In this document: in pieces, positions 17,991 through 25,805 of the stretch
How the letters are laid out: each line of letters opens with the position of its first letter
Numbering within the stretch: position 1 is the stretch's first letter
From: Mangrovimonas yunxiaonensis
GTDB taxonomy: Bacteria > Bacteroidota > Bacteroidia > Flavobacteriales > Flavobacteriaceae
DNA: 64,000 nucleotides
Reading direction: 5' to 3'
Assembly: GCF_000733475.1 (NCBI RefSeq)
Contig: NZ_JPFK01000007.1
Coordinates: 711,862 to 775,861, forward strand
Translations under genes and position numbers: made by a program
Notes under the pieces: model-generated
What the model was told of the DNA's origin: nothing
Databases searched by the model: none
Seen by the model: the letters and a program-made list of their open reading frames with translations, nothing else

Positions 17991-18030
17991 CTTAAGTTAT
18001 TACCTAAAATTTATAAAAACTAAAAACAGA

Positions 18031-18074
18031 CTATACGTGCCAGTGCTTTATAAATAAAGTGCTGGCACGTATAG
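18031..18074 (+). terminator. Long hairpin after the lipoprotein gene
   Basis: A 20-nt arm (18031-18050, ending CAGTGCTTTA) pairs with 18055-18074 (TAAAGTGCTG and onward), with a 4-nt loop and two imperfect positions. No T-run follows immediately; the nearest starts about 20 nt downstream. It probably marks the 3' end of the upstream transcript. The rest of 17991-18243 shows only a weak inverted repeat near 18193-18215. Confidence 0.5.
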
Positions 18075-18243
18075 GTATTGAAAAGAAGCAACCTTTTTTT
18101 TAGAAGCCACTAATGCACATCAGCTGTATGCAATTACACAGAAAACTAAAAAGCGCTTATAGGATTATCGGTTTCAGAATTCATAAAATAAGAACGGTTA
18201 AAAATAGCCGTTTCCCTTCCGAATACCTTTCAATACTCTGTAA

Positions 18244-19035
18244 ATGAGTAAAATATGCATTGTGTGGACGACTTTTAGGTACAACAACGAGTCGCATCAT
18301 CCTCACTTTTTTGTTTTGGAAAAAATGCCAGAAGGATATGAAGTTTCTAACTCCTTAGAAGAAGTAGTACCATCTTTTCAAAACGGTATGTATTATATTA
18401 TGGATGGCGATTGAACAAATGCTTTGGCTGCTTTTGGTAATTTACCAGCTTGGTACTCTCAAGTTGTAATAATTGGTGGTCCAGGAATGGTTTCTCCAGA
18501 AACTTCGGCAGTAGCATCAGCGTATTTAGACCCAGGAACCTATGTTATAGAGTGTTACGTGAAATTGCCAGATGGTACTTTTCACACCACATTAGGGATG
18601 ATAGACCAGATTGTAGTGACCGATGAGGACAACAATCAAGCAGAGCCACAAGCCGATTTTGAAGTTACAATATCTAGTGCTAACGGTATCACACTTCCAT
18701 CTAACATCTTACCGGGGCAACGTACATTTGCTGTGCATTTCCAAGATCAAACGGTTCACGATAATTTTCTAGGTCACGATGTGCATTTGGTAAAATTAGA
18801 AGATAATGCCGACCTAACCGAACTGGATGCTTGGATGAACTGGGCTGCTCCAGCAGGACTTGCAGGACACGGTCCAGAGGGTGTAACTTTTATAGGTGGT
18901 ACCCAAGAGGCGCCAGCAGGAACTACAACCTATTTTAGTGCACTATTAAAACCAGGAACCTATGCGTTGGTGGCAGAAGTGCCAAGTCCAATGTCTAAAG
19001 GCATGTTACAAACCTTTACAGTCCCTGCAAACTAA
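18244..19035 (+). pseudogene. Lipoprotein pseudogene, second decayed paralogue of 23651-24619
   Basis: From ATG 18244 the frame reads a short novel start, then WTTFRYNNESHHPHFF and EKMPEGYE, meets TGA at 18412-18414, and continues in the same frame without another stop to 19035 (LPAWYSQVV, DPGTYVIECYVKLPDG, HDVHLVKLEDNADLTELDAW). This aligns with the intact lipoprotein at 23651 from its residue ~70 to the end. The signal peptide and first ~65 residues are gone, so the product could not be exported even if the stop were read through. The 203-residue frame from 18424 keeps both beta-rich halves intact, so decay looks recent. A terminator follows at 19059-19090. Confidence 0.85.
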
Positions 19036-19058
19036 AAGAGTAACAGTTTATTTTATTA

Positions 19059-19090
19059 AAAAGGCTTATCTAATTTAGATAAGCCTTTTG
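19059..19090 (+). terminator. Intrinsic terminator
   Basis: AAAAGGCTTATCT pairs with AGATAAGCCTTTT around a short loop (AATTT). It lies 24 bp after the pseudogene stop. Confidence 0.85.
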
Positions 19091-19307
19091 TTAGTAATAT
19101 TAGTAAATTAAAAACGATACCCATATTTTTTTAAGTGTCATGGAAGTATTTTTTTTAAAGGATGTCAAATTTAGAACTGGTTTAACCAATAAGAGGGGCA
19201 ATTTAGCGGCTTAATTTTATAAAATGCTTTAACAAACGTCCCATTCACACCTAATAAACACTTTTGGTTACTTGTAAACACCAGTAAAATAAGGGATTTC
19301 AAGGCAT

Positions 19308-19372
19308 GTTACATAAGTGCAACACTTTGTTACATAAGTGCAATACACTTTTTTACTTTCACAATACATTTA
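19308..19372 (+). promoter_or_regulatory. Promoter 4 of the 21-bp direct-repeat family
   Basis: The half-sites GTTACATAAGTG at 19308 and 19329 are identical and 21 bp apart. The -7 box TACATTTA lies at 19365-19372, 36 bp after the second half-site start. The leader to the ATG at 19465 is about 85 nt. The remaining part of 19093-19464 holds nothing else I can identify. Confidence 0.75.
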
Positions 19373-19464
19373 ACTATCCAAAACAAGTAAACCACTGTTT
19401 ATCGGCAAGGAATAAAAAAATGGTCAACAAGCCTATTATTCTATAACCTTTAAAAAACATAACC

Positions 19465-20058
19465 ATGAAACGATTTAAACATGTATTAGCCATTTTTTGC
19501 GCGTTAACCTTAACTTTTTCTTGTAGTAGTGATGATAGCGACAGCAATAAAAACCCCAACAACAATAATAACAACAATAATAATAACGGAGGAAATAATT
19601 ATGCAGATTATACCATTTCTGGTCCCGTATTAAATGGCGATTTTTCCATTAATCAGACGAATTCCATCGAAACGGTTGGTGCAACAGGAACCTATTTTTC
19701 AGCAGAATTAACAGGAGATGTTGCTGTAATTCAAATTATCCTGTTCGACAGTCAAAACGGGGCAAAATTTGCCGTTGTACTACCGGCAGAAACAGGAACT
19801 TGGAATTGGGGAGGCGGTGATCTTAATAGTAACGATGTCTTTATCATAGCCCCAGACGATTTAGGCATTCTTGAAGTAGACCAAGTGTCGACTACCATTT
19901 CCGAAATACAAATAAACCCCTCAGGGGGAATTGCCCAAGGGCTGCAAAGCGCCAAGGGCACATTTTCTGGGACTTTTGTACTTACCTATGATAACAACGG
20001 GCAGGAGGAAACCGAAATTCATACGGTAAGTGGTGAGTTTGAGTTTAGCAACAACTAA
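19465..20058 (+). CDS. Surface lipoprotein with poly-Asn linker, driven by promoter 4
   Basis: 197 residues. The lipoprotein signal ends in LTFSC, followed by SSDDSDS (surface-export-type acidic start), then a poly-Asn linker, then a ~150-residue domain ending in KGTFSGTF and HTVSGEFEF. That ending is shared with 20486-21196 (KGSFEGTA, HTITGEFEY), so the two are paralogues. Gene order is 19465, a DUF4870-like membrane protein, then the paralogue, with gaps of 42 and 22 bp, so all three are probably one transcript from promoter 4. Function unknown. Confidence 0.75.
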   Translation: MKRFKHVLAIFCALTLTFSCSSDDSDSNKNPNNNNNNNNNNGGNNYADYTISGPVLNGDFSINQTNSIETVGATGTYFSAELTGDVAVIQIILFDSQNGAKFAVVLPAETGTWNWGGGDLNSNDVFIIAPDDLGILEVDQVSTTISEIQINPSGGIAQGLQSAKGTFSGTFVLTYDNNGQEETEIHTVSGEFEFSNN

Positions 20059-20100
20059 TCGGAAAATAAAAACATTAGCAATTAAAACAACCTAAACATT

Positions 20101-20463
20101 ATGGAAACACAAAACCAACCGCCTACCCACCAAAGCACAGCAGTAGATAACAGTGGGAAAAATATAGCCATTATAGCTTACATTACCGTTATTGGCCTTG
20201 TTTTAGCCTTTGTTATGAACCAAGATAAAAAACACCCTTTAGCACAATACCATATTGTACAAGCCTTAGGGTTGGCGGTAACTGGGCTGTCTTTGGGCAT
20301 TATAGGCATGCTTCCTATTCTGGGCTGGTTAATTTCAATATTGGGGTCGTTTGCGCTCATCTTTCTATGGATTATGGGACTTATAAATGCCATTAACGAA
20401 AACCAAAAACCATTGCCCGTTTTAGGTAAATATTATGAAAAATGGTTTGCTAGCCTGTTATAA
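20101..20463 (+). CDS. DUF4870/Tic20-like small membrane protein
   Basis: 120 residues. A soluble N-terminus (METQNQPPTHQS) is followed by about three membrane spans: IAIIAYITVIGLVLAFVM, a central Leu/Gly-rich span, and a third through LILGSFALIFLWIMGLI-type sequence. The HPLAQYHIVQALG motif between spans 1 and 2 and the closing NENQKPLPVLGKYYEK are the hallmarks of the DUF4870/Tic20-like family in Bacteroidota. The role is unknown. It is embedded between two paralogous lipoprotein genes in a likely operon. Confidence 0.75.
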   Translation: METQNQPPTHQSTAVDNSGKNIAIIAYITVIGLVLAFVMNQDKKHPLAQYHIVQALGLAVTGLSLGIIGMLPILGWLISILGSFALIFLWIMGLINAINENQKPLPVLGKYYEKWFASLL

Positions 20464-20485
20464 CATAATTTAAAAAGAAATAACC

Positions 20486-21196
20486 ATGAAACAATTAAAA
20501 CATGCATTGCTAGTCTTTTGCACGTTAACATTGTCCTTATTACTTTCTTGTAGTAAGGACGATGGTGGACCAAACCATATAAATATCCCGCTAAACAATA
20601 CTAGTGCCAACTCTTATGTGAAATTTAGCATAAATGGAAGCGCAGTAAATGGCTTGTTTGAGATTGTTCTAGAAGATGAAGACTATAATACAGAAAATAT
20701 AGGCGAAGAAGGCTTCTCTGGTGCTGTTGGAATTGCTTATGACCAAGACACAAATGAAGGTACCGTTAGGACGACCAGTTTGACTTATGTAACTTGGGGA
20801 GCAGCGCCCAACGACTATTTTGAAGTGAAAATGGCTTTGCCTGCTCATACAGGGCCACTAGAGGTTGGAGAGATATTAACGCCCGAAGGCTGGGTAGATG
20901 CTTATCCAACATTTTATATGACTCTTAGGTTTTTAAGTGAAGACGCATTTTACGACAGTAATAACGACGGTTTTAACGATTTGACTACTAGTCTTTTATC
21001 AAAAACACTTTCGGTAACCATTACAGCGGTTGAAGAAGCTCCCGATTCGTATGGCATGCTGGCGCTCACCCACATAAAAGGCAGTTTTGAAGGCACTGCA
21101 TATTTTAATGCGTATGCAGATGCACCGCCATCATTTACACAACAGTTGTTGCATACAATAACAGGAGAGTTTGAATACAACCTTCCTATTGATTGA
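20486..21196 (+). CDS. Surface lipoprotein, paralogue of 19465-20058
   Basis: 236 residues. The lipoprotein signal ends LLLSC-SKDDGG, matching the surface-export pattern. The start MKQLKHALLVFCTLTLS is plainly related to MKRFKHVLAIFCALTLT of 19465. There is no long Asn run. The body is beta-rich and ends with KGSFEGTA and a TITGEFEY strand. Last gene of the probable promoter 4 operon. Function unknown. Confidence 0.7.
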   Translation: MKQLKHALLVFCTLTLSLLLSCSKDDGGPNHINIPLNNTSANSYVKFSINGSAVNGLFEIVLEDEDYNTENIGEEGFSGAVGIAYDQDTNEGTVRTTSLTYVTWGAAPNDYFEVKMALPAHTGPLEVGEILTPEGWVDAYPTFYMTLRFLSEDAFYDSNNDGFNDLTTSLLSKTLSVTITAVEEAPDSYGMLALTHIKGSFEGTAYFNAYADAPPSFTQQLLHTITGEFEYNLPID

Positions 21197-21285
21197 TGCC
21201 TGGAAAACACGAGAGCTATGCCTTATTAATTAAAATGAATTAAACCACGTTCTAGATTAGTTTATAACCCATAAAATAAAGTATT

Positions 21286-22602
21286 ATGAAAACAAAAATA
21301 CTACCGCTTTTAGCTTTATTATTTATGCTATCGGGCACAGCGACAGCCCAAAAAGGTATCAACTACAAAGCCTTAATTAAGGACAACTCGGGCAATGTAG
21401 TTGCCAACCAAAATATTACCATAGAGTTTTCAATTTTAGAAGGCCCTGAAATAGGTTTTTTGGATCCTGTTTATATAGAAGCTCATACAGTAACTACAGA
21501 TGTCAATGGGATTGTTATAGCTAATATTGGAGAGGGAACCCCTGAGGCTGGCTATGAAGATGTTTATGGAGACATTAACTGGGGAAGTTTTTTTGGTTCA
21601 CACTTTTTAAAAGTTCAAATAGATACAGGTTCTGGACTTACAGATATGGGTACAACCGAATTTAAAGCAGTACCCTACGCTTTATATGCAGAAAGTTCTA
21701 ATAATTCAGGGTTAGAAGCCATTAATGAAGGTAATGGAACTGGTAGAAGACTTATTGGGATGAACCCTGAAAACTATGGGCCTATCGCTAATTTTGCAGT
21801 CGATTTAAGTTACAGTCCCGCAAGTTCTACAACTCGTGGTGCTACTGGCGATTACGCTGCTGCTTTGGGATATCAAACCACGGCTTCTGGTTATAGTTCG
21901 TTTGCATCAGGTGTCAACACCATGGCAACCGGAACACAAGCTACGGCTATGGGAGCAGGAACAGTGGCTTCGGGAAATTCATCTACAGCTTTAGGAATAG
22001 GTACTAGGGCAGAAGCGCCAAACACTACCGCTATAGGTCTATTTAATGTTGGTGGTGGCGATCCGTTACAAGCTTCTACAACAGACCCATTATTTGAAAT
22101 AGGAAATGGTCAGTATGTAGATGGTATTAATGATGTTCGTACAAATGCATTAACGGTTTTAAGAAATGGTAATGCTACATTAGCTGGTACACTTACCCAG
22201 AATTCAGATAGGCGTTTAAAAAACAACATCGAAGATCTACCTTATGGATTAAATGAAATATTAGAATTAGCTCCAGTTTCTTATAATTGGAAGCGCTATC
22301 CTGAGAAAGGAAAATCTTTAGGCTTAATAGCCCAAGAAGTACAACCTATCATTAACGAGATTGTACACGAAGCAGAAGATAAAGGCAAAACCTTAAGCGT
22401 AAGCTATATTGAGCTTGTTCCAGTGCTTATTAAAGCCATACAAGAACAGCAAGCTATTATAGATCAGCAAGCCCAAACCATTCAAAATCAGGAAACGGCT
22501 AGTGCAGAACAAAGCCAAGTTTTGCAGGGGCTCCTAAAAAGGGTAGAAGCTTTGGAAAAGCAACAATTTAACAGTACGCCAGTAGAACTGGTTAAAAACT
22601 AA
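21286..22602 (+). CDS. Secreted trimeric fibre protein with YadA-type head repeats and S74 chaperone domain
   Basis: 438 residues. Signal peptide (1-21, cut near ATA-QK); N-terminal beta domain ending in FKAVPYALYAESS, a segment common in Bacteroidota tail-fibre-like proteins; YadA-head-type 14-residue repeats (~180-250; AALGYQTTASGYSSFASG, ATAMGAGT, STALGIGTRA); a Peptidase_S74 intramolecular chaperone domain with SDRRLKNNIEDL and GLIAQEV; and a C-terminal coiled coil (QEQQAIIDQQAQTIQNQE). S74 domains help fibres fold as trimers and often cut themselves off at a conserved Ser-Asp, here the SD of SDRRLK. Likely a trimeric surface or released adhesin. It is followed after 4 bp by a T9SS-tagged gene. 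Confidence 0.85.
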   Translation: MKTKILPLLALLFMLSGTATAQKGINYKALIKDNSGNVVANQNITIEFSILEGPEIGFLDPVYIEAHTVTTDVNGIVIANIGEGTPEAGYEDVYGDINWGSFFGSHFLKVQIDTGSGLTDMGTTEFKAVPYALYAESSNNSGLEAINEGNGTGRRLIGMNPENYGPIANFAVDLSYSPASSTTRGATGDYAAALGYQTTASGYSSFASGVNTMATGTQATAMGAGTVASGNSSTALGIGTRAEAPNTTAIGLFNVGGGDPLQASTTDPLFEIGNGQYVDGINDVRTNALTVLRNGNATLAGTLTQNSDRRLKNNIEDLPYGLNEILELAPVSYNWKRYPEKGKSLGLIAQEVQPIINEIVHEAEDKGKTLSVSYIELVPVLIKAIQEQQAIIDQQAQTIQNQETASAEQSQVLQGLLKRVEALEKQQFNSTPVELVKN

Positions 22603-22606
22603 TGAT

Positions 22607-23086
22607 ATGTATCGAGAAACGATTTTTAAAAAGTATATAGTACTGCTACTAATACTTTCTAGTGCTTTAGTTTCAGCCCAAACCATAGAGAAATTTAGTA
22701 TAGACAGCGGTGGTACTAGTGTATTTAATGGTAATGTTGAATTGATATACACTATTGGCGAGGTTAATATTCAGGAAGTTAGTGTAGGAAGTATTTTAGT
22801 GTCTGAAGGGTTTATCAATCCACTTCAGGAGGATCAAATCTTAGATGTTAATCAAGAAGTGGTTTCGAGTAGTATAAAAGTCTACCCTAATCCAGCCTCT
22901 GAAACCTTAACAATTGTTTCAGATATAGAGGTTGATAAACTTGAACTATACAACATACTAGGGAAATTAGCACTTTCTGTAGAAAATAAAAATGAGTTTG
23001 CTGTAGATAAATTGAGTGCAGGGATGTATCTGCTAAAAATAACAATAGGCGACAAACAAGCCACTAAACGAATTATTATAAAATAA
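22607..23086 (+). CDS. Small T9SS type A sorting-domain protein
   Basis: 159 residues. A signal peptide (ILSSALVSA-QT) is followed by a ~60-residue strand-rich part (SVFNGNVELIYTIGEVNIQE and SEGFINPLQ), then a T9SS type A sorting domain: IKVYPNPASETLTIV, LYNILGK, LSAGMYLLKITIG, and the KRIIIK end. The N-terminal part, with IGE and GFINPLQ, is a frequent short partner of tail-fibre-domain proteins in flavobacteria. With only 4 bp to the preceding fibre gene it is surely co-transcribed and may form or anchor part of the same surface structure (inference). Confidence 0.8.
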   Translation: MYRETIFKKYIVLLLILSSALVSAQTIEKFSIDSGGTSVFNGNVELIYTIGEVNIQEVSVGSILVSEGFINPLQEDQILDVNQEVVSSSIKVYPNPASETLTIVSDIEVDKLELYNILGKLALSVENKNEFAVDKLSAGMYLLKITIGDKQATKRIIIK

Positions 23087-23097
23087 ACATAAAACTT

Positions 23098-23517
23098 ATG
23101 AAGAATAGCAATTATTCAAGATTAGTAAGCATTTTTATAACACTGCTTACTCTAGTAACAAGTTGTAGTAGCGATGATGATAATACATCTAATGATCCAA
23201 ATAACTCGTCGACGTTTTTAGACAAATGGTGGTACGACTCAGATGATTTTGCCGCTGATATCTATTTTCATTCAAATGGCGAATACGAACAAAAAAAAGT
23301 TGTACAAGGCACTAGTTATATTGCAAATGGTGATTGGGTTTATGAGAATGAAAGTTCAGGAATTATAAGAATAGATAACCTTGTAGGAAACGGACAGACT
23401 CAATCTACAATATGGTTAAAAGTTTCAAATATTCAAGTTAATACAATAACTATCCAGCAATCCTCTGATGGAACAGATTATTCTGAGGCGATGGATTATC
23501 AAGATACTGATAACTAG
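23098..23517 (+). CDS. Lipocalin-like surface lipoprotein
   Basis: 139 residues. The lipoprotein signal ends TLVTSC-SSDDDN, a typical surface-export start. The ~110-residue domain has FLDKWWYDSDD, FHSNGEYEQ, NGDWVYE and a Trp-rich strand pattern that resembles the lipocalin-like (DUF4923/lipocalin_4-type) lipoproteins of Bacteroidota. It begins 11 bp after the T9SS partner gene, so it probably belongs to the 21286-23517 operon. Ligand unknown. Confidence 0.65.
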   Translation: MKNSNYSRLVSIFITLLTLVTSCSSDDDNTSNDPNNSSTFLDKWWYDSDDFAADIYFHSNGEYEQKKVVQGTSYIANGDWVYENESSGIIRIDNLVGNGQTQSTIWLKVSNIQVNTITIQQSSDGTDYSEAMDYQDTDN

Positions 23518-23650
23518 AAAATTATAATAAAAAGGCTATACGCAGAACCAAATGTACGGATAGTGTATGACTTAAAGTATTAACTATATGGAAAAATTGT
23601 CAATTCATTTTTTTATAGTAATTTAATCACAAACAATTAATCAACTAATT

Positions 23651-24619
23651 ATGAAAATCAAATTAAAACAAGTGCTGTATGTTATATTGCCACTGGCAAT
23701 TTTATCAAGTTGTAAAAACGAAAAAAAGTCAGAACCTATTGAAGAAGTAGCAATAGAAGTTGAAGAAGCCATTAAAGCACCTTCTAATGTTATAGACATT
23801 TTAACAACGAGTATGGAATTCCAAATGGCAGATACCATTACATCGGGCTGGAACACCTTTAAATATGAAAACCGGTCTAACGAAGCACATTTCTTTTTAT
23901 TGGGTAAATACCCCGAGGGTAAGACAGAAGAACACACTAAAACTGAAATAGCTCCGGTATTTGGAGCAGGAATGGACCTTATTAATGCGGGTAAAGCAGA
24001 GGAAGGCTTTGCCGAGTTTGCCAAATTGCCAGCATGGTATGGTGATATTGTATTCTCTGGAGGTTCTGGATTAATTGCTGCTAGGCATACAGCCATAACA
24101 ACCATAAAATTAGATCCTGGATATTATGTTATGGAGTGCTATGTAAAAATGCCCAACGGAAAATTCCATAGCCTTATGGGAATGGCCAAAGCCTTAATCG
24201 TTACAGCAAAGGACAGTGGACATACCCCACCAGAACCCACTATTAACATCACACTCTCGGGAGAGGAAGGCATTTCTTACGACCAAGATATAACTAAAGG
24301 GGAACATGTGTTTTCGGTGTTTGTTAAAGACCAAAAACCACATGAAAACTTTATATGGCACGATATCAATTTGGTAAAACTTGATGATACAGCCAACTTA
24401 GAGGCATTAGAAGCATGGATGGATTGGTCAAACCCCAAAGGGCTAGTTACTCCAGTACCCGAAGGGATAACGTTTTTAGGTGGCGTTAATGATATGTCCG
24501 CTGGTAGCCAAGGATTTTTCACGGCTACTTTAGAGCCAGGGCGCTATGCCTTTATCTCAGAAGTACCTAATACAATAAGTAAAGGCTTGCTAAAAGAATT
24601 TAGGGTTTTAGAGAATTAA
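23651..24619 (+). CDS. Conserved lipoprotein with duplicated beta-rich domains (intact member of a three-copy family)
   Basis: 322 residues. Lipoprotein signal ending AILSSC-KNEKK, then an acidic linker, then two related halves: residues ~55-190 (SGWNTFKYENRSNEAHFF, KLDPGYYVMECYV, KFHSLMGMAKALIV) and ~195-322 (KGEHVFSVFVKDQKPHENF, TLEPGRYAFISEV, SKGLLKEFRV). Each half has an aromatic first strand with an HFF/HENF turn and ends with a G-x-Y strand, suggesting a tandem cupredoxin- or Ig-like fold. No metal-site signature is certain. I do not recognise the family. Two broken paralogues lie at 4070-4492 and 18244-19035. Its stop codon overlaps that of the convergent ribB gene. Confidence 0.75.
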   Translation: MKIKLKQVLYVILPLAILSSCKNEKKSEPIEEVAIEVEEAIKAPSNVIDILTTSMEFQMADTITSGWNTFKYENRSNEAHFFLLGKYPEGKTEEHTKTEIAPVFGAGMDLINAGKAEEGFAEFAKLPAWYGDIVFSGGSGLIAARHTAITTIKLDPGYYVMECYVKMPNGKFHSLMGMAKALIVTAKDSGHTPPEPTINITLSGEEGISYDQDITKGEHVFSVFVKDQKPHENFIWHDINLVKLDDTANLEALEAWMDWSNPKGLVTPVPEGITFLGGVNDMSAGSQGFFTATLEPGRYAFISEVPNTISKGLLKEFRVLEN

Positions 24620-25770
24620 TACTTAACGTAGTCTATAATTTCTAACCCATAGCCAATCATACCAACGCGCTTAGTCTGCTCACTATTGGAGATTAAGCGC
24701 AGTTTGTGTATGTTAAGATCGTGCAAAATTTGGGCACCAATACCAAAGTCCTTACTATCCATTTCTATACGTGGTGCTTTAACAACCTCGCCATACACTT
24801 GCGTATCTTTTAAGGTGCTTAAGCGTTTTAAAAGGTTCATGGATTGCGATTGTTGATTAATAAAGATAATGGCGCCTTTTCCGGCATCGTTTATCACCTT
24901 AAACATATCGTCCAGTTTTTGTTCGGCATTATTGGTTAGGGTACCTAAAATGTCGTTGTTTACCAAAGTGGCGTTCACCCTTGTAAGTACGGGCTCGTTT
25001 TTAGACCACGACCCTTTGGTTAAGGCAATGTGTATTTGGTCGTTGGTGGTTTGTTGGTAAGCTCTTAAACGAAACCTGCCAAAGCGTGTTTCTATTTCAA
25101 AATCTTCTTTTTTGTCTATTAAAGAGTCGTGCTCCATACGGTAAGCAACCAAATCTTCTATAGAAATAAGTTTTAAGTCAAATTTTTTGGCCACTTCAAC
25201 AAGTTGTGGCAAACGGGCCATGGTGCCATCTTCATTAAGAATTTCCACTAATATACCTGCGGGCTTTAAACCTGCCAATCTAGCCAAATCTACAGCAGCT
25301 TCGGTATGTCCTGTTCGTCTTAAAACACCACCATTTTTTGCTTTTAAAGGGAAAATATGCCCAGGACGGCCTAAATCGTGAGGCTTGGTATCGTTGTTTA
25401 CTAAGGCTTCTATGGTTTTAGAGCGGTCGTGTACCGAAATACCGGTGGTGCATCCGTGGCCAATTAAATCGACCGAAACTGTAAACTGGGTGTGGTGAAG
25501 TACGGTATTGTTCTGTACCATCATGTTTAGGTCCAGCTCGCGACAGCGATCTTCGGTAAGTGGCGCACAGATTAAGCCACGGCCATGTTGCGCCATAAAG
25601 TTAATCATCTCGGGCGAAACCTTTTCGGCAGCCGCTATAAAGTCGCCTTCATTTTCACGATCTTCATCATCAACTACCACCACAACTTTTCCTTGGCGAA
25701 TGTCATTAATGGCCTCTTCAATGGTGTTTAATGTAATAGTTGAATTGCTTGATGTGGTTGCTGTTGCCAT
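24616..25770 (-). CDS. ribB: 3,4-dihydroxy-2-butanone-4-phosphate synthase with degenerate GTP cyclohydrolase II domain
   Basis: 384 residues. The N-terminal ~205 residues are a complete DHBP synthase (RibB): [16 protein letters not shown] active-site segment, [25 protein letters not shown]. It makes the four-carbon riboflavin precursor from ribulose 5-phosphate. The C-terminal ~180 residues have the GTP cyclohydrolase II (RibA) fold, with [21 protein letters not shown] and GYGLEI, but the zinc-binding Cys cluster expected after the first strand (C-x10-C-x-C) is absent: the region reads [20 protein letters not shown]. This half is therefore unlikely to open GTP, and a separate RibA is expected elsewhere. 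Last gene of the minus-strand block running from tpx. Confidence 0.9.
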   Translation of the reverse strand: MATATTSSNSTITLNTIEEAINDIRQGKVVVVVDDEDRENEGDFIAAAEKVSPEMINFMAQHGRGLICAPLTEDRCRELDLNMMVQNNTVLHHTQFTVSVDLIGHGCTTGISVHDRSKTIEALVNNDTKPHDLGRPGHIFPLKAKNGGVLRRTGHTEAAVDLARLAGLKPAGILVEILNEDGTMARLPQLVEVAKKFDLKLISIEDLVAYRMEHDSLIDKKEDFEIETRFGRFRLRAYQQTTNDQIHIALTKGSWSKNEPVLTRVNATLVNNDILGTLTNNAEQKLDDMFKVINDAGKGAIIFINQQSQSMNLLKRLSTLKDTQVYGEVVKAPRIEMDSKDFGIGAQILHDLNIHKLRLISNSEQTKRVGMIGYGLEIIDYVKY

Positions 25771-25805
25771 AGCTAACGGTATTTATATTGGTGCAAAGAT
25801 AGGGG

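Noticed and set aside
18424..19035. Independent 203-codon gene starting at TTG
   Set aside because: The homologous frame continues upstream through a TGA at 18412, so this is the 3' part of a pseudogene rather than a separate gene.
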